Shown here piece by piece: positions 26,984 through 36,900 of a DNA stretch of 64,000 nt; position 1 is the stretch's first letter, and every line of letters begins with the position of its first letter. Both the position numbers and the translations under genes were made by a program. The stretch lies in contig NZ_JAQKQJ010000007.1 of assembly GCF_029109325.1 (NCBI RefSeq), positions 1 to 64,000 of the forward strand, written 5' to 3'. Source of the stretch: Nodosilinea sp. PGN35. GTDB lineage: Bacteria > Cyanobacteriota > Cyanobacteriia > Phormidesmidales > Phormidesmidaceae. A model generated the notes under the pieces. That model saw nothing but the letters and a program-made list of their open reading frames with translations, was not told the DNA's origin and did not search any database.

Positions 26984-27673
26984 CTACTGGTCTCTAACCG
27001 CCTCTAGCAGGCGCGAAAAGTAAAACTGAGATTTGGTCATCGCCCGCCGCTCAATGCGCCAGCCGTCGGCCTCCAGAGCCTTGACGATGTCGGCTTCCCG
27101 GTGCAGGTAGGCCCGCGTTGCCTTACTCGGCCCCGGAAAGAATTCCCCCACCTTCTTCAGAGCGCTGTAAAACATCGTCTTGGGCGCAAAGCTGAGAATC
27201 AACCGCGACTCGGCCAGCGATCCTAGGTGGCCGATCATGCTCTGCATCTGCTCCTGGGGGTAGTGAATCAGCACGTCTAAGCAGATTACCGTGTGATAGC
27301 GACCGGCCAACTCCTCCAGGTCTTTGACCTCAAAGGTGGGCAGATTTTTGCCCCCTAGGGCTGCCTCCGCCCGCTGGCGGGCCTCCTCAACCATTTTGGC
27401 GGAGATGTCGCTGGCGTAGACCTGAGCCCCCGCCAGAGCCAGGGGAATGGCCAAACTGCCCACACCGCAGCCCGCATCGCAGCAGGTCAGCCCGGCCAGG
27501 TTGCCGTCACTCTTTAGCCAGCCCATCAGCGTATCTACGGTGCGCTGATGCCCTTTGCGAATGTCGAGCTGCACCTTGTTGACCTCCCCATCCCCATAGA
27601 TGCGCTGCCAGCGATCGAAGCCGGTGGCATTGAAGTATTCGCGAACTACGGTCTTGTCGTCAGTGGCAGTCAT
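26984..27673 (-). CDS. chlM: Magnesium protoporphyrin IX methyltransferase
   Basis: S-adenosylmethionine-dependent enzyme that methylates the propionate of Mg-protoporphyrin IX in chlorophyll biosynthesis. The 229-residue protein has EYFNATGFDRWQRIYGDGEV, the SAM-binding motif CCDAGCGVGSLAIPLA and later VICLDVLIHYPQEQ and LILSFAPKT, all family markers. Length is normal. No Shine-Dalgarno sequence is obvious. purE is divergent 160 bp away, so the gap probably holds two promoters. Confidence 0.95.
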   Translation of the reverse strand: MTATDDKTVVREYFNATGFDRWQRIYGDGEVNKVQLDIRKGHQRTVDTLMGWLKSDGNLAGLTCCDAGCGVGSLAIPLALAGAQVYASDISAKMVEEARQRAEAALGGKNLPTFEVKDLEELAGRYHTVICLDVLIHYPQEQMQSMIGHLGSLAESRLILSFAPKTMFYSALKKVGEFFPGPSKATRAYLHREADIVKALEADGWRIERRAMTKSQFYFSRLLEAVRDQ

Positions 27674-27835
27674 GGGTAGGCGCTGGGGTTTGCTAACTTC
27701 TGTAAAATTCTATGATGTTTTGCTGCGCCAAATTGGCCCGCAACGAAACTCAATCTTTCCCAGTGCCTCTGGAGCTATCGCCTAAAACCCCCCAGTGGCA
27801 TGATGGGAAGGCACTTTTTGACGGCGGTAAAGGCA

Positions 27836-28369
27836 ATGGCTACTCCTGAAACTGGCCCTGAAATTGGCATCATCATGGGCAGCGACTCAGACCTGCCGAC
27901 CATGGCCGCCGCCATTGAGGTCTGCGTCGAGTTTGGGGTGGCCCACGAAGTGGCCATTGTGTCGGCTCACCGCACTCCCGAGCGCATGGTGAGCTATGCC
28001 CAAACCGCCCGCGATCGCGGCCTCAAGGTGATCATCGCCGGGGCGGGAGGGGCTGCTCACCTGCCCGGCATGGTTGCCGCGCTCACCCCGCTGCCGGTGG
28101 TTGGCGTACCCGTGGTCAGCCGCACCATGCAGGGGCTAGACTCGCTGTACTCCATCGTGCAGATGCCAGCGGGCATTCCGGTGGCGACGGTGGCCATTGG
28201 CAATGCCACCAACGCCGGGCTGCTAGCGGTGCAGATCTTAGCCACCGGTCGCCCCGCCCTACTCGACCAGGTCGCCCAGTACCGCCGCGCGCTAGAGGCG
28301 ACAGTCATGGCTAAACAACAAAAACTCGACCATCTCGGCCCCCAGGGCTACCTGCAAAGTCAGGGCTAG
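27836..28369 (+). CDS. purE: N5-carboxyaminoimidazole ribonucleotide mutase
   Basis: Class I PurE of purine synthesis, converting N5-CAIR to [45 protein letters not shown] and [16 protein letters not shown] are the family's active-site segments. I chose the ATG at 27836 with AAAGG just upstream (177 residues); an ATG 12 codons upstream gives a non-family extension. Downstream is a 443-bp gap and then amt. Confidence 0.95.
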   Translation: MATPETGPEIGIIMGSDSDLPTMAAAIEVCVEFGVAHEVAIVSAHRTPERMVSYAQTARDRGLKVIIAGAGGAAHLPGMVAALTPLPVVGVPVVSRTMQGLDSLYSIVQMPAGIPVATVAIGNATNAGLLAVQILATGRPALLDQVAQYRRALEATVMAKQQKLDHLGPQGYLQSQG

Positions 28370-28812
28370 CTGCTGTCGTCAACGCGACTCCATCGACAAT
28401 TTTGTGTTTAAAAGCCTTGGCCAAACGATAAATTTGTGGCCAATTAACCCTATGTTTTCAAGGCTACAGGGGAGATGCAGCGGTCTTGCGGAAGGTTGTG
28501 TATCGCCCGATACAGATTGACTGCCTCAGAATTGATGGAATCAACATGTTCTATCTAATACGCAAATTCTTCTGCCTGTCGGCGTCGAAAAATGCCCGGG
28601 CAGATTGGCGTAGGTTTCTAAAGGCATTTTTCGGCTCACGTTAGCTGCCGTTAGAAACTTGCAACTTTTGCATACCGGTTCGCAGAAATCCTTGATTCTG
28701 TGGGCTCTAGCTCCCATACGGGTCTGTCTCACCGCCCTGCGGCTGAGGGTGCAGGTCTAGAAACGGTAGGCCGTGTTCACTGTCTGATTGTGTTGAAGGA
28801 ACGTCTGTTGAG
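28370..28812. other. Long leader/promoter region of amt
   Basis: 443 bp between purE and amt with no gene. It holds the NtcA-type site listed next. The start of amt transcription is not fixed by the sequence, so a long 5' leader is possible. I looked for a glutamine riboswitch and did not find its consensus. Confidence 0.6.
28500..28513 (+). promoter_or_regulatory. NtcA-type binding site upstream of amt
   Basis: GTATCGCCCGATAC fits the NtcA consensus GTA-N8-TAC exactly and is itself a near-perfect palindrome. It lies 300 bp upstream of the amt start. I do not see a convincing TAN3T box about 22 bp downstream, so the promoter architecture is not canonical, or the site acts as a repressor or a distal activator. 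NtcA activation of amt under nitrogen limitation is well established in cyanobacteria. Confidence 0.6.
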
Positions 28813-30315
28813 ATGTCTAATTTAGTGTTGCGTAATCGTTCTAAGTTCCGGAGGCGGTCTAAACCCGGCTTCTGGAGCGCCAGCGTGCCGCCCTTTGACC
28901 AGGCGTTTAAGCGTCTGTTTAGCCGCGTAGGCGGCTGGGCTTGGGTGGCCTGCATCCCCCTGACGCTGGTCATTTTGGCTGTGTGGGGAGTTGCGGCCCA
29001 GGCTCAAGATGAGCTGACCGTAGATGACCTGCAAACCACCCTAGACAACATCTGGGTGCTGGTTGCTGCTTTCCTCGTAATTTTCATGAATGCCGGTTTC
29101 GGCATGCTGGAAACGGGCTTCTGTCGGCAAAAAAATGCCGTCAACGTGCTGACCAAGAACCTGATCGTCTTCGCCCTGGCGACCCTGTCGTTCTGGTTCA
29201 TTGGCTTTTCGCTGATGTTCGGTGCCAGCGGCAACGGCTGGGTGGGCTGGGGGAACTTCTTCCTCGGTGGCGAGGCCGAGCTGTACGGCCTAGACAGCAC
29301 CGCTGGTCTTTCCAAAGATACCTTCTTCCTGTTCCAGGCCGCTTTTGCCGGTACCGCCGCCACCATCGTGTCGGGGGCCGTGGCCGAGCGCATCAAGCTG
29401 GTTGATTTTATTATCTTCAGCCTTTTGCTGACCGCTATTGCCTATCCCATCAGCGGCCACTGGCTCTGGGGCGGTGGCTGGCTGGCCGATCTGGGCTTCC
29501 ACGACTTTGCGGGTTCGACCATTGTGCACTCCGTAGGCGGCTGGGCGGCTCTCATGGGTGCGGCTTTTCTTGGCCCCCGCATGGGTAAGTACACCTCTGA
29601 GGGCCAGGTCAGTGCGCTCCCCGGCCACAACCTGAGCATTGCCACCCTGGGCTGCTTGATTCTCTGGCTGGGCTGGTTTGGGTTTAACCCCGGCTCTCAG
29701 CTGGCTGCCGATCTGGCTGTGCCCTACATTGCGGTAACCACTAACCTGGCCGCCGCTGCGGGTGGTGTGGCGGCTACCGCCACCTCCTGGGCGCTGAGCG
29801 GCAAGCCCGACCTGTCGATGACCATCAACGGCATTCTGGCGGGTCTGGTAGGCGTCACGGCGGGCTGTTTCGTGGTCGGCTATGCTGGTGCGTTCTGGAT
29901 TGGTCTGATTGCGGGCATCTTGGTGGTGTTCTCGGTGGGCTTCTTCGACAGCATCAAGATTGATGACCCCGTGGGCGCAACTTCTGTGCACCTGGTGTGC
30001 GGTATCTGGGGCACTCTGGCGGTGGGCTTGTTTGCCAACCCCAACAACTTCACCCAGGCTGGCGATGCTGAGGCCATCAGCGGTCTTTTCTACGGTGGTG
30101 GAATTGGTCAGCTGGGGGTACAAATCCTCGGTATTTTGACCATTGGTCTGTTCACCGTCGTGGCTTCTTCCATCTTCTGGCTCATTCTCAAGGCTGTCTT
30201 GGGTCTGCGGGTCAGCGCGGAAGAAGAAATGAAGGGTCTAGATATCGGTGAGCACGGCATGGAGGCCTACAGCGGCTTCCTGAAGGACACTAGCGATATG
30301 ACTGGTGTGATGTAG
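28813..30315 (+). CDS. amt: Ammonium transporter (Amt/MEP family)
   Basis: Takes up ammonium/methylammonium across the cytoplasmic membrane. The 500-residue protein starts with a basic stretch and a hydrophobic segment ending AAQAQ (a likely cleaved signal), followed by 11 membrane helices. Signatures include [32 protein letters not shown] (pore His), [11 protein letters not shown] and [21 protein letters not shown] (second pore His). The C-terminus [16 protein letters not shown] is the conserved Amt tail. A rho-independent terminator follows. Confidence 0.95.
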   Translation: MSNLVLRNRSKFRRRSKPGFWSASVPPFDQAFKRLFSRVGGWAWVACIPLTLVILAVWGVAAQAQDELTVDDLQTTLDNIWVLVAAFLVIFMNAGFGMLETGFCRQKNAVNVLTKNLIVFALATLSFWFIGFSLMFGASGNGWVGWGNFFLGGEAELYGLDSTAGLSKDTFFLFQAAFAGTAATIVSGAVAERIKLVDFIIFSLLLTAIAYPISGHWLWGGGWLADLGFHDFAGSTIVHSVGGWAALMGAAFLGPRMGKYTSEGQVSALPGHNLSIATLGCLILWLGWFGFNPGSQLAADLAVPYIAVTTNLAAAAGGVAATATSWALSGKPDLSMTINGILAGLVGVTAGCFVVGYAGAFWIGLIAGILVVFSVGFFDSIKIDDPVGATSVHLVCGIWGTLAVGLFANPNNFTQAGDAEAISGLFYGGGIGQLGVQILGILTIGLFTVVASSIFWLILKAVLGLRVSAEEEMKGLDIGEHGMEAYSGFLKDTSDMTGVM

Positions 30316-30355
30316 CTTTGCCGCAGCTTTGAGTTCTTAGACTTTAAAAAACTGG

Positions 30356-30386
30356 GCACCTGCGCTTCTAGCACAGGTGCTTTTTT
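30356..30386 (+). terminator. Rho-independent terminator after amt
   Basis: A seven-bp stem GCACCTG (30356-30362) / CAGGTGC (30374-30380), an 11-nt loop and TTTTTT at 30381-30386, 40 bases after the amt stop. Confidence 0.9.
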
Positions 30387-30587
30387 GTGTCCGACAGGGA
30401 CGATCGAAGCGACCTTCTGCCTGGATGAAAGCCGATTTTGGCAAATGGTTACAATATATCTATTGGGAAAGGGGGCAGCTGGTAGGCTAGGTGGAAGTAA
30501 CTGCTGCCGATGCGACCGGGTCTCCTGGGAGTTCTCTAGAGAGCGCCAGGGTAGAACCTTTGAATCGACGGTTCCCTGAACTGCACC

Positions 30588-32612
30588 ATGAGCAATTCCA
30601 CATCTGTAGTGGAAGAATTGTTAACCGCAATTCCCCAGCTGAGACCTAGCCTCTACTTCAAGACGTCTCTGACGGCGTTGTCCCACGCCATGGAAGATCA
30701 CGTGCTGGCGGGGACGGCGAAGTTTTTAGTGATTGCCAGTTTTCAGCAAGAGCGGTTTTATTTGCAGGAGGCCAACCGCTACCTGCGCATTGCCGAGCTG
30801 AGCGATCAGGTCTACGTGCTGTCGGCCCTGGGTACGAGCTTTGTCAGCCGCTCTGACAACTACGAAACCGTTGCCTTTGACATCGACGATGCCCTCACCC
30901 AGGAGTGGCACCTGGTGGTGGTGGGGGCCGACTACAGCGCCTGTTTAATTTGCCGGGAGCGATCGCCGGTACCGGCCATAGACGGCCCCCACCTCGACCA
31001 AACCCGCCGGTTTGAGGGAGTTTGGACTCAGGATCGCTACGTCAGCCAGCGGGCAGCGGCTCTGCTGCTCGATCGCATTGCCGGCTACCGCTCCGATCTG
31101 TCTGACAAAGTTGCGATCGCCCGCCAGCGCTACATTGACCCCACCCTCACCCCCACCGAGCGCCTCGACGGCAGCGGTGGCCCCGACCCCTTTACCCAGC
31201 GCCTGGTCACCTACCTCCAGGCGGGGCAGTACAAGCTGCTCAAGGCCTACAAGGCGATTACGGCCCAGGAGCGGCGCGAGCGCCTGGTCAACTCTATTAC
31301 CTCGGTGGTGCGGCAGTCGCTCAACGCCGACGAAATTTTTGCCAAAGCAGCTCAGGAACTCGGCCAGGCGCTGCACGTGTGCCGCTGCCTGATCTACCCC
31401 TGTAGCGCCACCGACGCCACGGTGGTCATTGCCCACCAGCACCTCAACGGCGCGGTGGAGTCGCTGCTGGGGGAAACCTGGCCCCTGGCAACCAACCCTC
31501 TGTTCGACTACATCCAAGACACCAAAGAAATTGTGGCGATCGCCGATACCCAGGATCGCGCATCGCCCTTTCGCTACGAGCTAGAGGGTATCCAGCCCCT
31601 GATTGAGCGGTGGCAAATTCAGTCGTGGCTGATTGTGCCCCTCACCTACCAAGACCGCCTGGTGGGCATGATTGAGCTGCACCACTGCCAGCCCCAGCCC
31701 TACGACTGGAGCGAAGACGATACGGCCCTGGTGGATGCGATCGCCACCCAGCTCAGCGTCGCGATCATCCAGGCCGAGGCCTACGCCAACCTGCAAGATC
31801 TCAACCAGCAGCTCGAAGCCCTCGATCGCACCCGCGCCAACCTGATTGCCATCACCGGCCACGAGCTGCGTACTCCCCTCTCCACCATTCAGGTGTGCCT
31901 CGAAAGTCTGGCCACCGAGCCCGACATGCCCAACGAGCTGCGGCAGATTATGCTGCAATCGGCCCTCGAAGATGCCGAGCGCATGCGCAAGCTGGTGCAG
32001 GACTTCCTCACCCTGTCGCGGCTGGAAAGCGGTCGCGTCGAGTGGAATTTGGAGTCGCTGTCCATTCAAGAGTGCGTCGATCTGGCCCTCAGCAGCATTC
32101 ACGGCAGCCAGGACAGCGCCGACATTCCTACGATTAAAGTCAAAATTCCCAAGCAGGTGCCCCTGGTGCGGGCCGACGGCGAATGGCTGGTCGAGGTGCT
32201 GGCCAAACTGCTCGACAACGCCCAAAAATTTACTCCCGCCACCGGCAAAATCACCATTCAGGTGACCCGCTCTAGCCCCACCCATCTGCAAGTCACCGTA
32301 GCCGACACCGGACGCGGCATTGAGCCCAGCCGCCTGCACGTTGTGTTTGACCGCTTTTACCAGGAAGAGGGAGCGCTGCGCCGCACCACCGGGGGCACCG
32401 GGCTGGGCCTGGCCATGTGTCGTCAAATTGTGGAGGGGCTGGGCGGCACCATCTGGGCCGAGTCGGAGGGCAAAAACAAGGGCAGTCAGTTTCATTTCAC
32501 CATTCCCATCGCCCAGGGCAAGCTCGACAGCCGCAGCAGTCGCTCGGCGGGGACGAAAAAAAAGCAGCCCGCTACCCTGCCGGGCAATCCCTCGGTGCTG
32601 CTCGATGACTAA
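30588..32612 (+). CDS. DICT-GAF sensor histidine kinase
   Basis: Cytosolic two-component kinase of 674 residues. The N-terminal ~190 residues are a DICT sensory domain (RFYLQEANRYLRIAEL, VYVLSALGTSF, WHLVVVGADYSACLICRE). A GAF domain covers ~235-405, then HisKA with HELRTPL (His425), and HATPase_c with N box LLDNAQKFTP, G1 DTGRGIEP and G2 GGTGLGLAMCR. DICT is common in light- and nutrient-related cyanobacterial signalling proteins. No response-regulator gene is adjacent, so the partner is unknown. Confidence 0.93.
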   Translation: MSNSTSVVEELLTAIPQLRPSLYFKTSLTALSHAMEDHVLAGTAKFLVIASFQQERFYLQEANRYLRIAELSDQVYVLSALGTSFVSRSDNYETVAFDIDDALTQEWHLVVVGADYSACLICRERSPVPAIDGPHLDQTRRFEGVWTQDRYVSQRAAALLLDRIAGYRSDLSDKVAIARQRYIDPTLTPTERLDGSGGPDPFTQRLVTYLQAGQYKLLKAYKAITAQERRERLVNSITSVVRQSLNADEIFAKAAQELGQALHVCRCLIYPCSATDATVVIAHQHLNGAVESLLGETWPLATNPLFDYIQDTKEIVAIADTQDRASPFRYELEGIQPLIERWQIQSWLIVPLTYQDRLVGMIELHHCQPQPYDWSEDDTALVDAIATQLSVAIIQAEAYANLQDLNQQLEALDRTRANLIAITGHELRTPLSTIQVCLESLATEPDMPNELRQIMLQSALEDAERMRKLVQDFLTLSRLESGRVEWNLESLSIQECVDLALSSIHGSQDSADIPTIKVKIPKQVPLVRADGEWLVEVLAKLLDNAQKFTPATGKITIQVTRSSPTHLQVTVADTGRGIEPSRLHVVFDRFYQEEGALRRTTGGTGLGLAMCRQIVEGLGGTIWAESEGKNKGSQFHFTIPIAQGKLDSRSSRSAGTKKKQPATLPGNPSVLLDD

Positions 32613-32713
32613 CCAACCAGCGTCTCTGGTGTCGGTATTGACAACTGGGTCTGCCGAAACGGGCCGGGCGTGGCATGATGACCATAGCTGGTCAGCCGCA
32701 GTAGAGTGTGGGC

Positions 32714-34048
32714 ATGGGCGATTCCCCCAAACCTAATCTCCCCGAGGGGCTGCCCCCAGAGGAACGGCTCCTTAGGGGCAGCCCGGCCTGGGCCTCTCCG
32801 GTGCTGGAGGCCTGGCAGCTGTTGCGCGATCGCGCTGGTCAGCTGCGTCCCACCCAGCAGCTCAGCCGCTGGTTTAATATTGACGATGACAAGGTGGTCG
32901 AAATCTTAGCGGCGGTGCGCCAGCAGCTGCCCACCACCGAAGCTCTGCTGATCGGCAAACCCCAGTCGGGCAAAAGCTCCATCGTGCGGGGGTTGACAGG
33001 GGTTTCTGCCGATATCATCGGTCAGGGCTTCAAGCCCCACACCCAAAACACCCAGCGCTATGCCTACCCCTCCGACGATCTGCCCCTGCTGATCTTCACC
33101 GACACCGTTGGGCTAGGGGACGTGACCCAGGCCACCGAGGCCATCATCGCCGACCTGGTTCACGACCTCAGCAGCGAAACCCGCACGGCCCGCATCTTAA
33201 TCTTGACGGTCAAAATTAACGACTTTGCCACCGACACCCTGCGCCAAATCGCCGCCCGGCTGCGCCAGCGGTTCCCCACCGTGCCCTGCCTCCTGGCCGT
33301 TACCTCCAGTCACGAAGTCTATCCCCCAGACCAGGTCGATCACCCCCCTTACCCGCCTACAGTGGAGGAAGTACAGCGCCCCTTCGCGGCGGTACAGGCC
33401 AATTTCGCCGGCCTAGTCGATCGCACCGTGCTGATTGACTTCACCCTCGATGAAGACGGCTTTGACCCTGTGTTTTACGGCCTAGAGGCCCTGCGCGACG
33501 CCCTGGCCGACCTGCTGCCCGAAGCCGAGGCCCAGGCCCTCTACCAGCTGCTCGACGAGCAGGCGGAAGCCGCCAACCAGCTCGGCAACCTCTACCGCGA
33601 TGTGGGACGGCACTATATTTCTGCCTTTGCGGTAATTGCGGCCACCCTGGGGGCGGTACCGCTCCCCTTTGCCACCATGCCGGTGCTTACGGCCCTTCAG
33701 GTGTCGATGGTGGGGCTGTTGGGCAAGCTCTACGGTCAAACTCTGAGCCCCTCCCAGGCAGGGGGGCTGATCAGCGCGATCGCAGGCGGCTTCTTCGCCC
33801 AGGCCGTGGGGCGCGAGCTGATTAAATTCATCCCTGGCTTCGGTAGCGTTGTTGCCGCCTCCTGGGCCGCCGCCTACACCTGGGCCCTGGGCGAAGGGGC
33901 CTGCGTCTACTTTGGCGACCTGATGGGGGGCAAAAAACCCGATCCCGATCGCATTCAAACCGCTATGGCAGAAGCTTTCGCTGCGGCCAAAGACCGGTTT
34001 AAGGGTGCATCGACCGAAGCCAGTCGGCCCCGTGCTGAAGAAGCCTAG
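32714..34048 (+). CDS. GTPase with C-terminal DUF697-like membrane domain
   Basis: A YcjX/Era-like GTP-binding protein of about 444 residues. The P-loop is GKPQSGKSS (residues 81-89), G3 is DTVGLGD and the G4 region TSSHE replaces a normal NKxD, so nucleotide specificity may be relaxed. The C-terminal third is hydrophobic (AFAVIAATLGAVPLPFATMP, then GGFFAQAVGRELIKFIPGFG) and looks like DUF697. GTG 32708 or ATG 32714 could be the start. The protein converges with the PEP-CTERM-type gene downstream. The function is probably membrane- or envelope-related, by analogy with other DUF697 GTPases. Confidence 0.8.
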   Translation: MGDSPKPNLPEGLPPEERLLRGSPAWASPVLEAWQLLRDRAGQLRPTQQLSRWFNIDDDKVVEILAAVRQQLPTTEALLIGKPQSGKSSIVRGLTGVSADIIGQGFKPHTQNTQRYAYPSDDLPLLIFTDTVGLGDVTQATEAIIADLVHDLSSETRTARILILTVKINDFATDTLRQIAARLRQRFPTVPCLLAVTSSHEVYPPDQVDHPPYPPTVEEVQRPFAAVQANFAGLVDRTVLIDFTLDEDGFDPVFYGLEALRDALADLLPEAEAQALYQLLDEQAEAANQLGNLYRDVGRHYISAFAVIAATLGAVPLPFATMPVLTALQVSMVGLLGKLYGQTLSPSQAGGLISAIAGGFFAQAVGRELIKFIPGFGSVVAASWAAAYTWALGEGACVYFGDLMGGKKPDPDRIQTAMAEAFAAAKDRFKGASTEASRPRAEEA

Positions 34049-34054
34049 ACCCCG

Positions 34055-34696
34055 CTAGGTATCTTGATCATCGCGACGATGTCTGCGCCAGGCCGCCAGC
34101 CCCATGCCCATCAAACCAGGCAACAGTGCCGGGGTAGGAATTTGCGCTGGTGCCGTGACCAAATCGATTCTCAGCCCCAGATCGACGGTCGTCAGGTTAG
34201 GGGCATTGGGATCGCGTGGCTCGTTGGGTCCGGGAATTGGAAACGCAAACCCCCGTGGAAAAATTACTTCTATCTCGTTCCCGCCGATTAAATTGACAAT
34301 GGGAGGAATGCGAAAAGCGAAGTCTCCTAGGGCAGTAACCGCAAAACTGGTCACAAGGCTTTGCCCAGGCTGGCCAAAGTTGAGGGCTCTAAAGCGATAG
34401 ACATCGTTACCTGAGGTGACGTTGCCAAATACAGAATTGAGGTCAAAGAGGATAGAGTTAGCGCTGAGATCGATATCCCAAACACCGCCGAACTGAGTCA
34501 GCTCTACCCCAGAGCCAACCGTAACGTTAACGGGCATACCAAATCCTGTTTCAGCTCCGGTTACTGGGTCTACCAGAACGTTGGTAACCGTGACCGGGGA
34601 GTTGAACGAAAATGCCAGGGCCGAGTCAGCCCAGAGCGTACCCAGCGTTAGGGCAGTACCAACTGCCAGGCCAATGCCTGCAAGTCTCTCCTTCAT
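34055..34696 (-). CDS. PTPA/PEP-CTERM-type exported protein
   Basis: The 213-residue protein has a Sec signal peptide (LAGIGLAVGTALTLGTLWADSALA), a beta-rich body and a C-terminal sorting signal: TPALLPGLMGMGLAAWRRHRR, a PEP-CTERM-like motif with a PTPALLPG variant, a short hydrophobic helix and a basic end. Such proteins are processed by exosortases and delivered to the cell surface. GGAGAAG lies just upstream of the ATG. No exosortase gene is in the window. Confidence 0.85.
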   Translation of the reverse strand: MKERLAGIGLAVGTALTLGTLWADSALAFSFNSPVTVTNVLVDPVTGAETGFGMPVNVTVGSGVELTQFGGVWDIDLSANSILFDLNSVFGNVTSGNDVYRFRALNFGQPGQSLVTSFAVTALGDFAFRIPPIVNLIGGNEIEVIFPRGFAFPIPGPNEPRDPNAPNLTTVDLGLRIDLVTAPAQIPTPALLPGLMGMGLAAWRRHRRDDQDT

Positions 34697-35023
34697 CTGC
34701 TTCTCCGAAACGGGGGCTTTAACTAACTACGAGAGGCAGATGCACAATCCGGGGACTCGCGAACAAACCTGGGGACAGGGCGCGGTTCATACTCCGCTCA
34801 CGTTCTAACAAAAAATACGGAGATGTGGCCAAGGCGGCGTCAGAAAGTTTACCGAGTCTTGACAGATCTATCAGCATTGAATGGCGATCGCCCCGCCGCT
34901 GCAACCACCTCCCTAGACCGCAGGGATGAGTCAATTGGTCATGAAAACCCCAGGCCGTGTCAACCGATACAGAGTGTTGACCAGATTCAATTCAACCTGT
35001 AGACAGAAGACCTAGGAAAACCC
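34697..35023. other. Divergent intergenic region
   Basis: 327 bp between the PTPA-CTERM-type gene and the LuxR-type regulator; both genes diverge from it. No repeat, RNA or clear promoter element was recognised. Confidence 0.5.
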
Positions 35024-36466
35024 GTGAGTGCTGCTGCGGCTGATGTGGAAAGCCCAAATATTCAAGTGCCCAACCAGACTCGGCTGCTGCTCGATTTGCA
35101 GCGGGTGAATAAAATTGCCCAGCGGCTGTCGGGATGCCTGGAGGTAGAGCCCACCGCCCGGATGGTCACCGATGGGCTGGTCGATCGGTTTGGCTGTGCC
35201 TTTGCCCGGATCTGGGTAGTGGAGCCCGATCAAACCGCCCTGCGGTTGGTGGCCTCGTCGGGGCTGTACACCCATACCAATGGCTCCTTTGCGCGGGTGC
35301 CCATGGGGGCCTACAAGGTCGGTAAAATCGCCCAAAACCGGGTGCCTTTTTTGAGCAATCGTCTGGCGGAGGAGGCCTGGGTCAAAGACCGAGACTGGGC
35401 GATCGCCAACAACATTCGCGGGTTCGCGGGTTACCCGCTGATGACCGGCGATCGCGTCATTGGCGTGCTGGCCAGCTTTAGCCATAGCGCCATGGCGGCA
35501 GAATTTCTCGAGGTGTTGCAGGTGCTCTGCATGACCGCCACCATTGCCCTCGATGCGGCGCTGAGCGTCGAGGCTAAGCGGCACCAGGGGACAGTGGCGC
35601 TGGTTCAGCCAACCCTATCCGATCAGTTAGCCACCCTACTCAAGACCACCACGATGGCGCTGGTGGGTACCGAAACGGTGCTGCCCGCCTCCCTCAGCCA
35701 TGTATTTGTGCAGCTGGCTGAGCTGTTGGCCGAGGTTCACTGCGACTATGCTCGCCTGGTCTATGGTGCCGATCGGGTGGCGCTCGAGGCGATCGCTGCC
35801 CTGCCCGCTGCCTGCGGGGCCCAAGGGGCCAACGAGACAGTGGCGCAATGGCGATCGCGCTGCCACCGGCTGCGGTTTATGGCCACCTGTCTGGGGGGCG
35901 GTCTGCAAACCCAACCGGGACCTCAGCAGATGGTGCACATTGCCCTACAAATGCCCTACACCAGCGAGCCAGCGGGGGCTAAAGTCAGCGTTCAATGTAC
36001 CACGGCTCTGGTACAGGCGGCCCTCACCGGGATGGCCCATGCAGCGGGTCTGACGGTGTGCGACCCGTGGGATGCCGACGCGGTAGTCATTACTGACAGC
36101 GAACCCATTGCCCTAGAGGCGGCCCGCACCGTTTGGGTACGGGTCAGGGCAACACCGCCGTCCCTGGTACAGGCGGTCATCGACTGGACGGTGGAGGTCG
36201 ATCAGCTGCGCCAGGTTGTGCAGCAGGTCAGCCTGGGGCAAACCGTAGAGGCAACGCCCAGTGCCCCGGTTCAGCCGCGCCCGTCGGAGCGAGAGCGAGA
36301 GATTATGGCGCTCCTAGCCCGGGGACTGCGCGATCGCGACATCGCCAACCGCCTCTACATCAGCGAGAGTACGGTAAAATTTCACATCAACAACAGTCTT
36401 GCCAAGCTGCACGCCAAAAATCGTTACCAGGCCGTTTATCAGGCCGCCATTCAGGGATGGATCTGA
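35024..36466 (+). CDS. GAF-LuxR-type transcriptional regulator
   Basis: A 480-residue protein with an N-terminal GAF domain (TARMVTDGLVDRFGCAFARIW and IRGFAGYPLMTGDRVIGVLA), a central uncharacterised part (~190-400) and a C-terminal LuxR-type HTH: EREREIMALLARGLRDRDIA, then NRLYISESTVKFHINNSLAKL and HAKNRYQAV. The starting codon is GTG with AGGA about 8 bases upstream. The HTH makes it a DNA-binding regulator, and the GAF may sense a small molecule or light. Target genes cannot be inferred; the nearest downstream gene is the small membrane protein. Confidence 0.85.
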   Translation: MSAAAADVESPNIQVPNQTRLLLDLQRVNKIAQRLSGCLEVEPTARMVTDGLVDRFGCAFARIWVVEPDQTALRLVASSGLYTHTNGSFARVPMGAYKVGKIAQNRVPFLSNRLAEEAWVKDRDWAIANNIRGFAGYPLMTGDRVIGVLASFSHSAMAAEFLEVLQVLCMTATIALDAALSVEAKRHQGTVALVQPTLSDQLATLLKTTTMALVGTETVLPASLSHVFVQLAELLAEVHCDYARLVYGADRVALEAIAALPAACGAQGANETVAQWRSRCHRLRFMATCLGGGLQTQPGPQQMVHIALQMPYTSEPAGAKVSVQCTTALVQAALTGMAHAAGLTVCDPWDADAVVITDSEPIALEAARTVWVRVRATPPSLVQAVIDWTVEVDQLRQVVQQVSLGQTVEATPSAPVQPRPSEREREIMALLARGLRDRDIANRLYISESTVKFHINNSLAKLHAKNRYQAVYQAAIQGWI

Positions 36467-36559
36467 CCTCAAGAGCTCCAATTTAATAAATTTAAGGCTC
36501 CGATGAGCCCGCAGGCCGCAGATGGGAACAGTAAATCTAGCGGCGAGCCCTCTAGACCC

Positions 36560-36585
36560 AGGTCAGGACTCCCTGACCTTAGGAG
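36560..36585 (+). promoter_or_regulatory. Hairpin abutting the ribosome binding site
   Basis: AGGTCAGG (36560-36567) and CCTGACCT (36572-36579) form a perfect 8-bp stem with a 4-nt loop, immediately followed by the Shine-Dalgarno AGGAG (36581-36585), 10 bases before the ATG of the following gene. It could limit or modulate ribosome access. Confidence 0.55.
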
Positions 36586-36595
36586 CACAACCCCC

Positions 36596-36898
36596 ATGGA
36601 TGACCTGATTAGCCTGCTTGTTCAAGTACTGATCGCTATGGCCTGCGCCTTTGCGGCCAATATCTTAGTGCCCCGCCAGGTGCCCGGCAAGCTGCTGGGC
36701 CTGGTGCTCATTGGCCTGATTGGCGTATTCGTGGGGCAGTGGGTGGCCAATTACCTGCTACAGCAGTACAGCTTCACTCTGCCGTGGCTCACCTGGAGCT
36801 TTCAGGGGGTACCGGTGGTGCCCTCGATTATTGGCTCCACCATTGTGCTGTACGTGGTGACGGCTTTCTTAAGCTGGGGCCGCTACGGCAATCGCTAG
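36596..36898 (+). CDS. Small YeaQ/GlsB-like membrane protein
   Basis: A 100-residue protein from ATG 36596 with three membrane helices (LVQVLIAMACAFAANILV, LLGLVLIGLIGVFVGQWVAN, and IIGSTIVLYVVTAFLS) in the arrangement of the transglycosylase-associated/GlsB family, often stress-induced. Function is not established. A longer frame starting at 36503 is open but is not family-like. It ends 2 bp before the convergent molybdopterin protein. Confidence 0.78.
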   Translation: MDDLISLLVQVLIAMACAFAANILVPRQVPGKLLGLVLIGLIGVFVGQWVANYLLQQYSFTLPWLTWSFQGVPVVPSIIGSTIVLYVVTAFLSWGRYGNR

Positions 36899-36900
36899 GG

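Noticed and set aside
28370..28812. Glutamine-type riboswitch upstream of amt
   Set aside because: The conserved core of the glnA RNA was not found; only the NtcA-type site is clear.
31581..32495. Open frame (304 codons) opposite the histidine kinase
   Set aside because: Kinase motifs on the plus strand are clear; the reverse frame has no domain.
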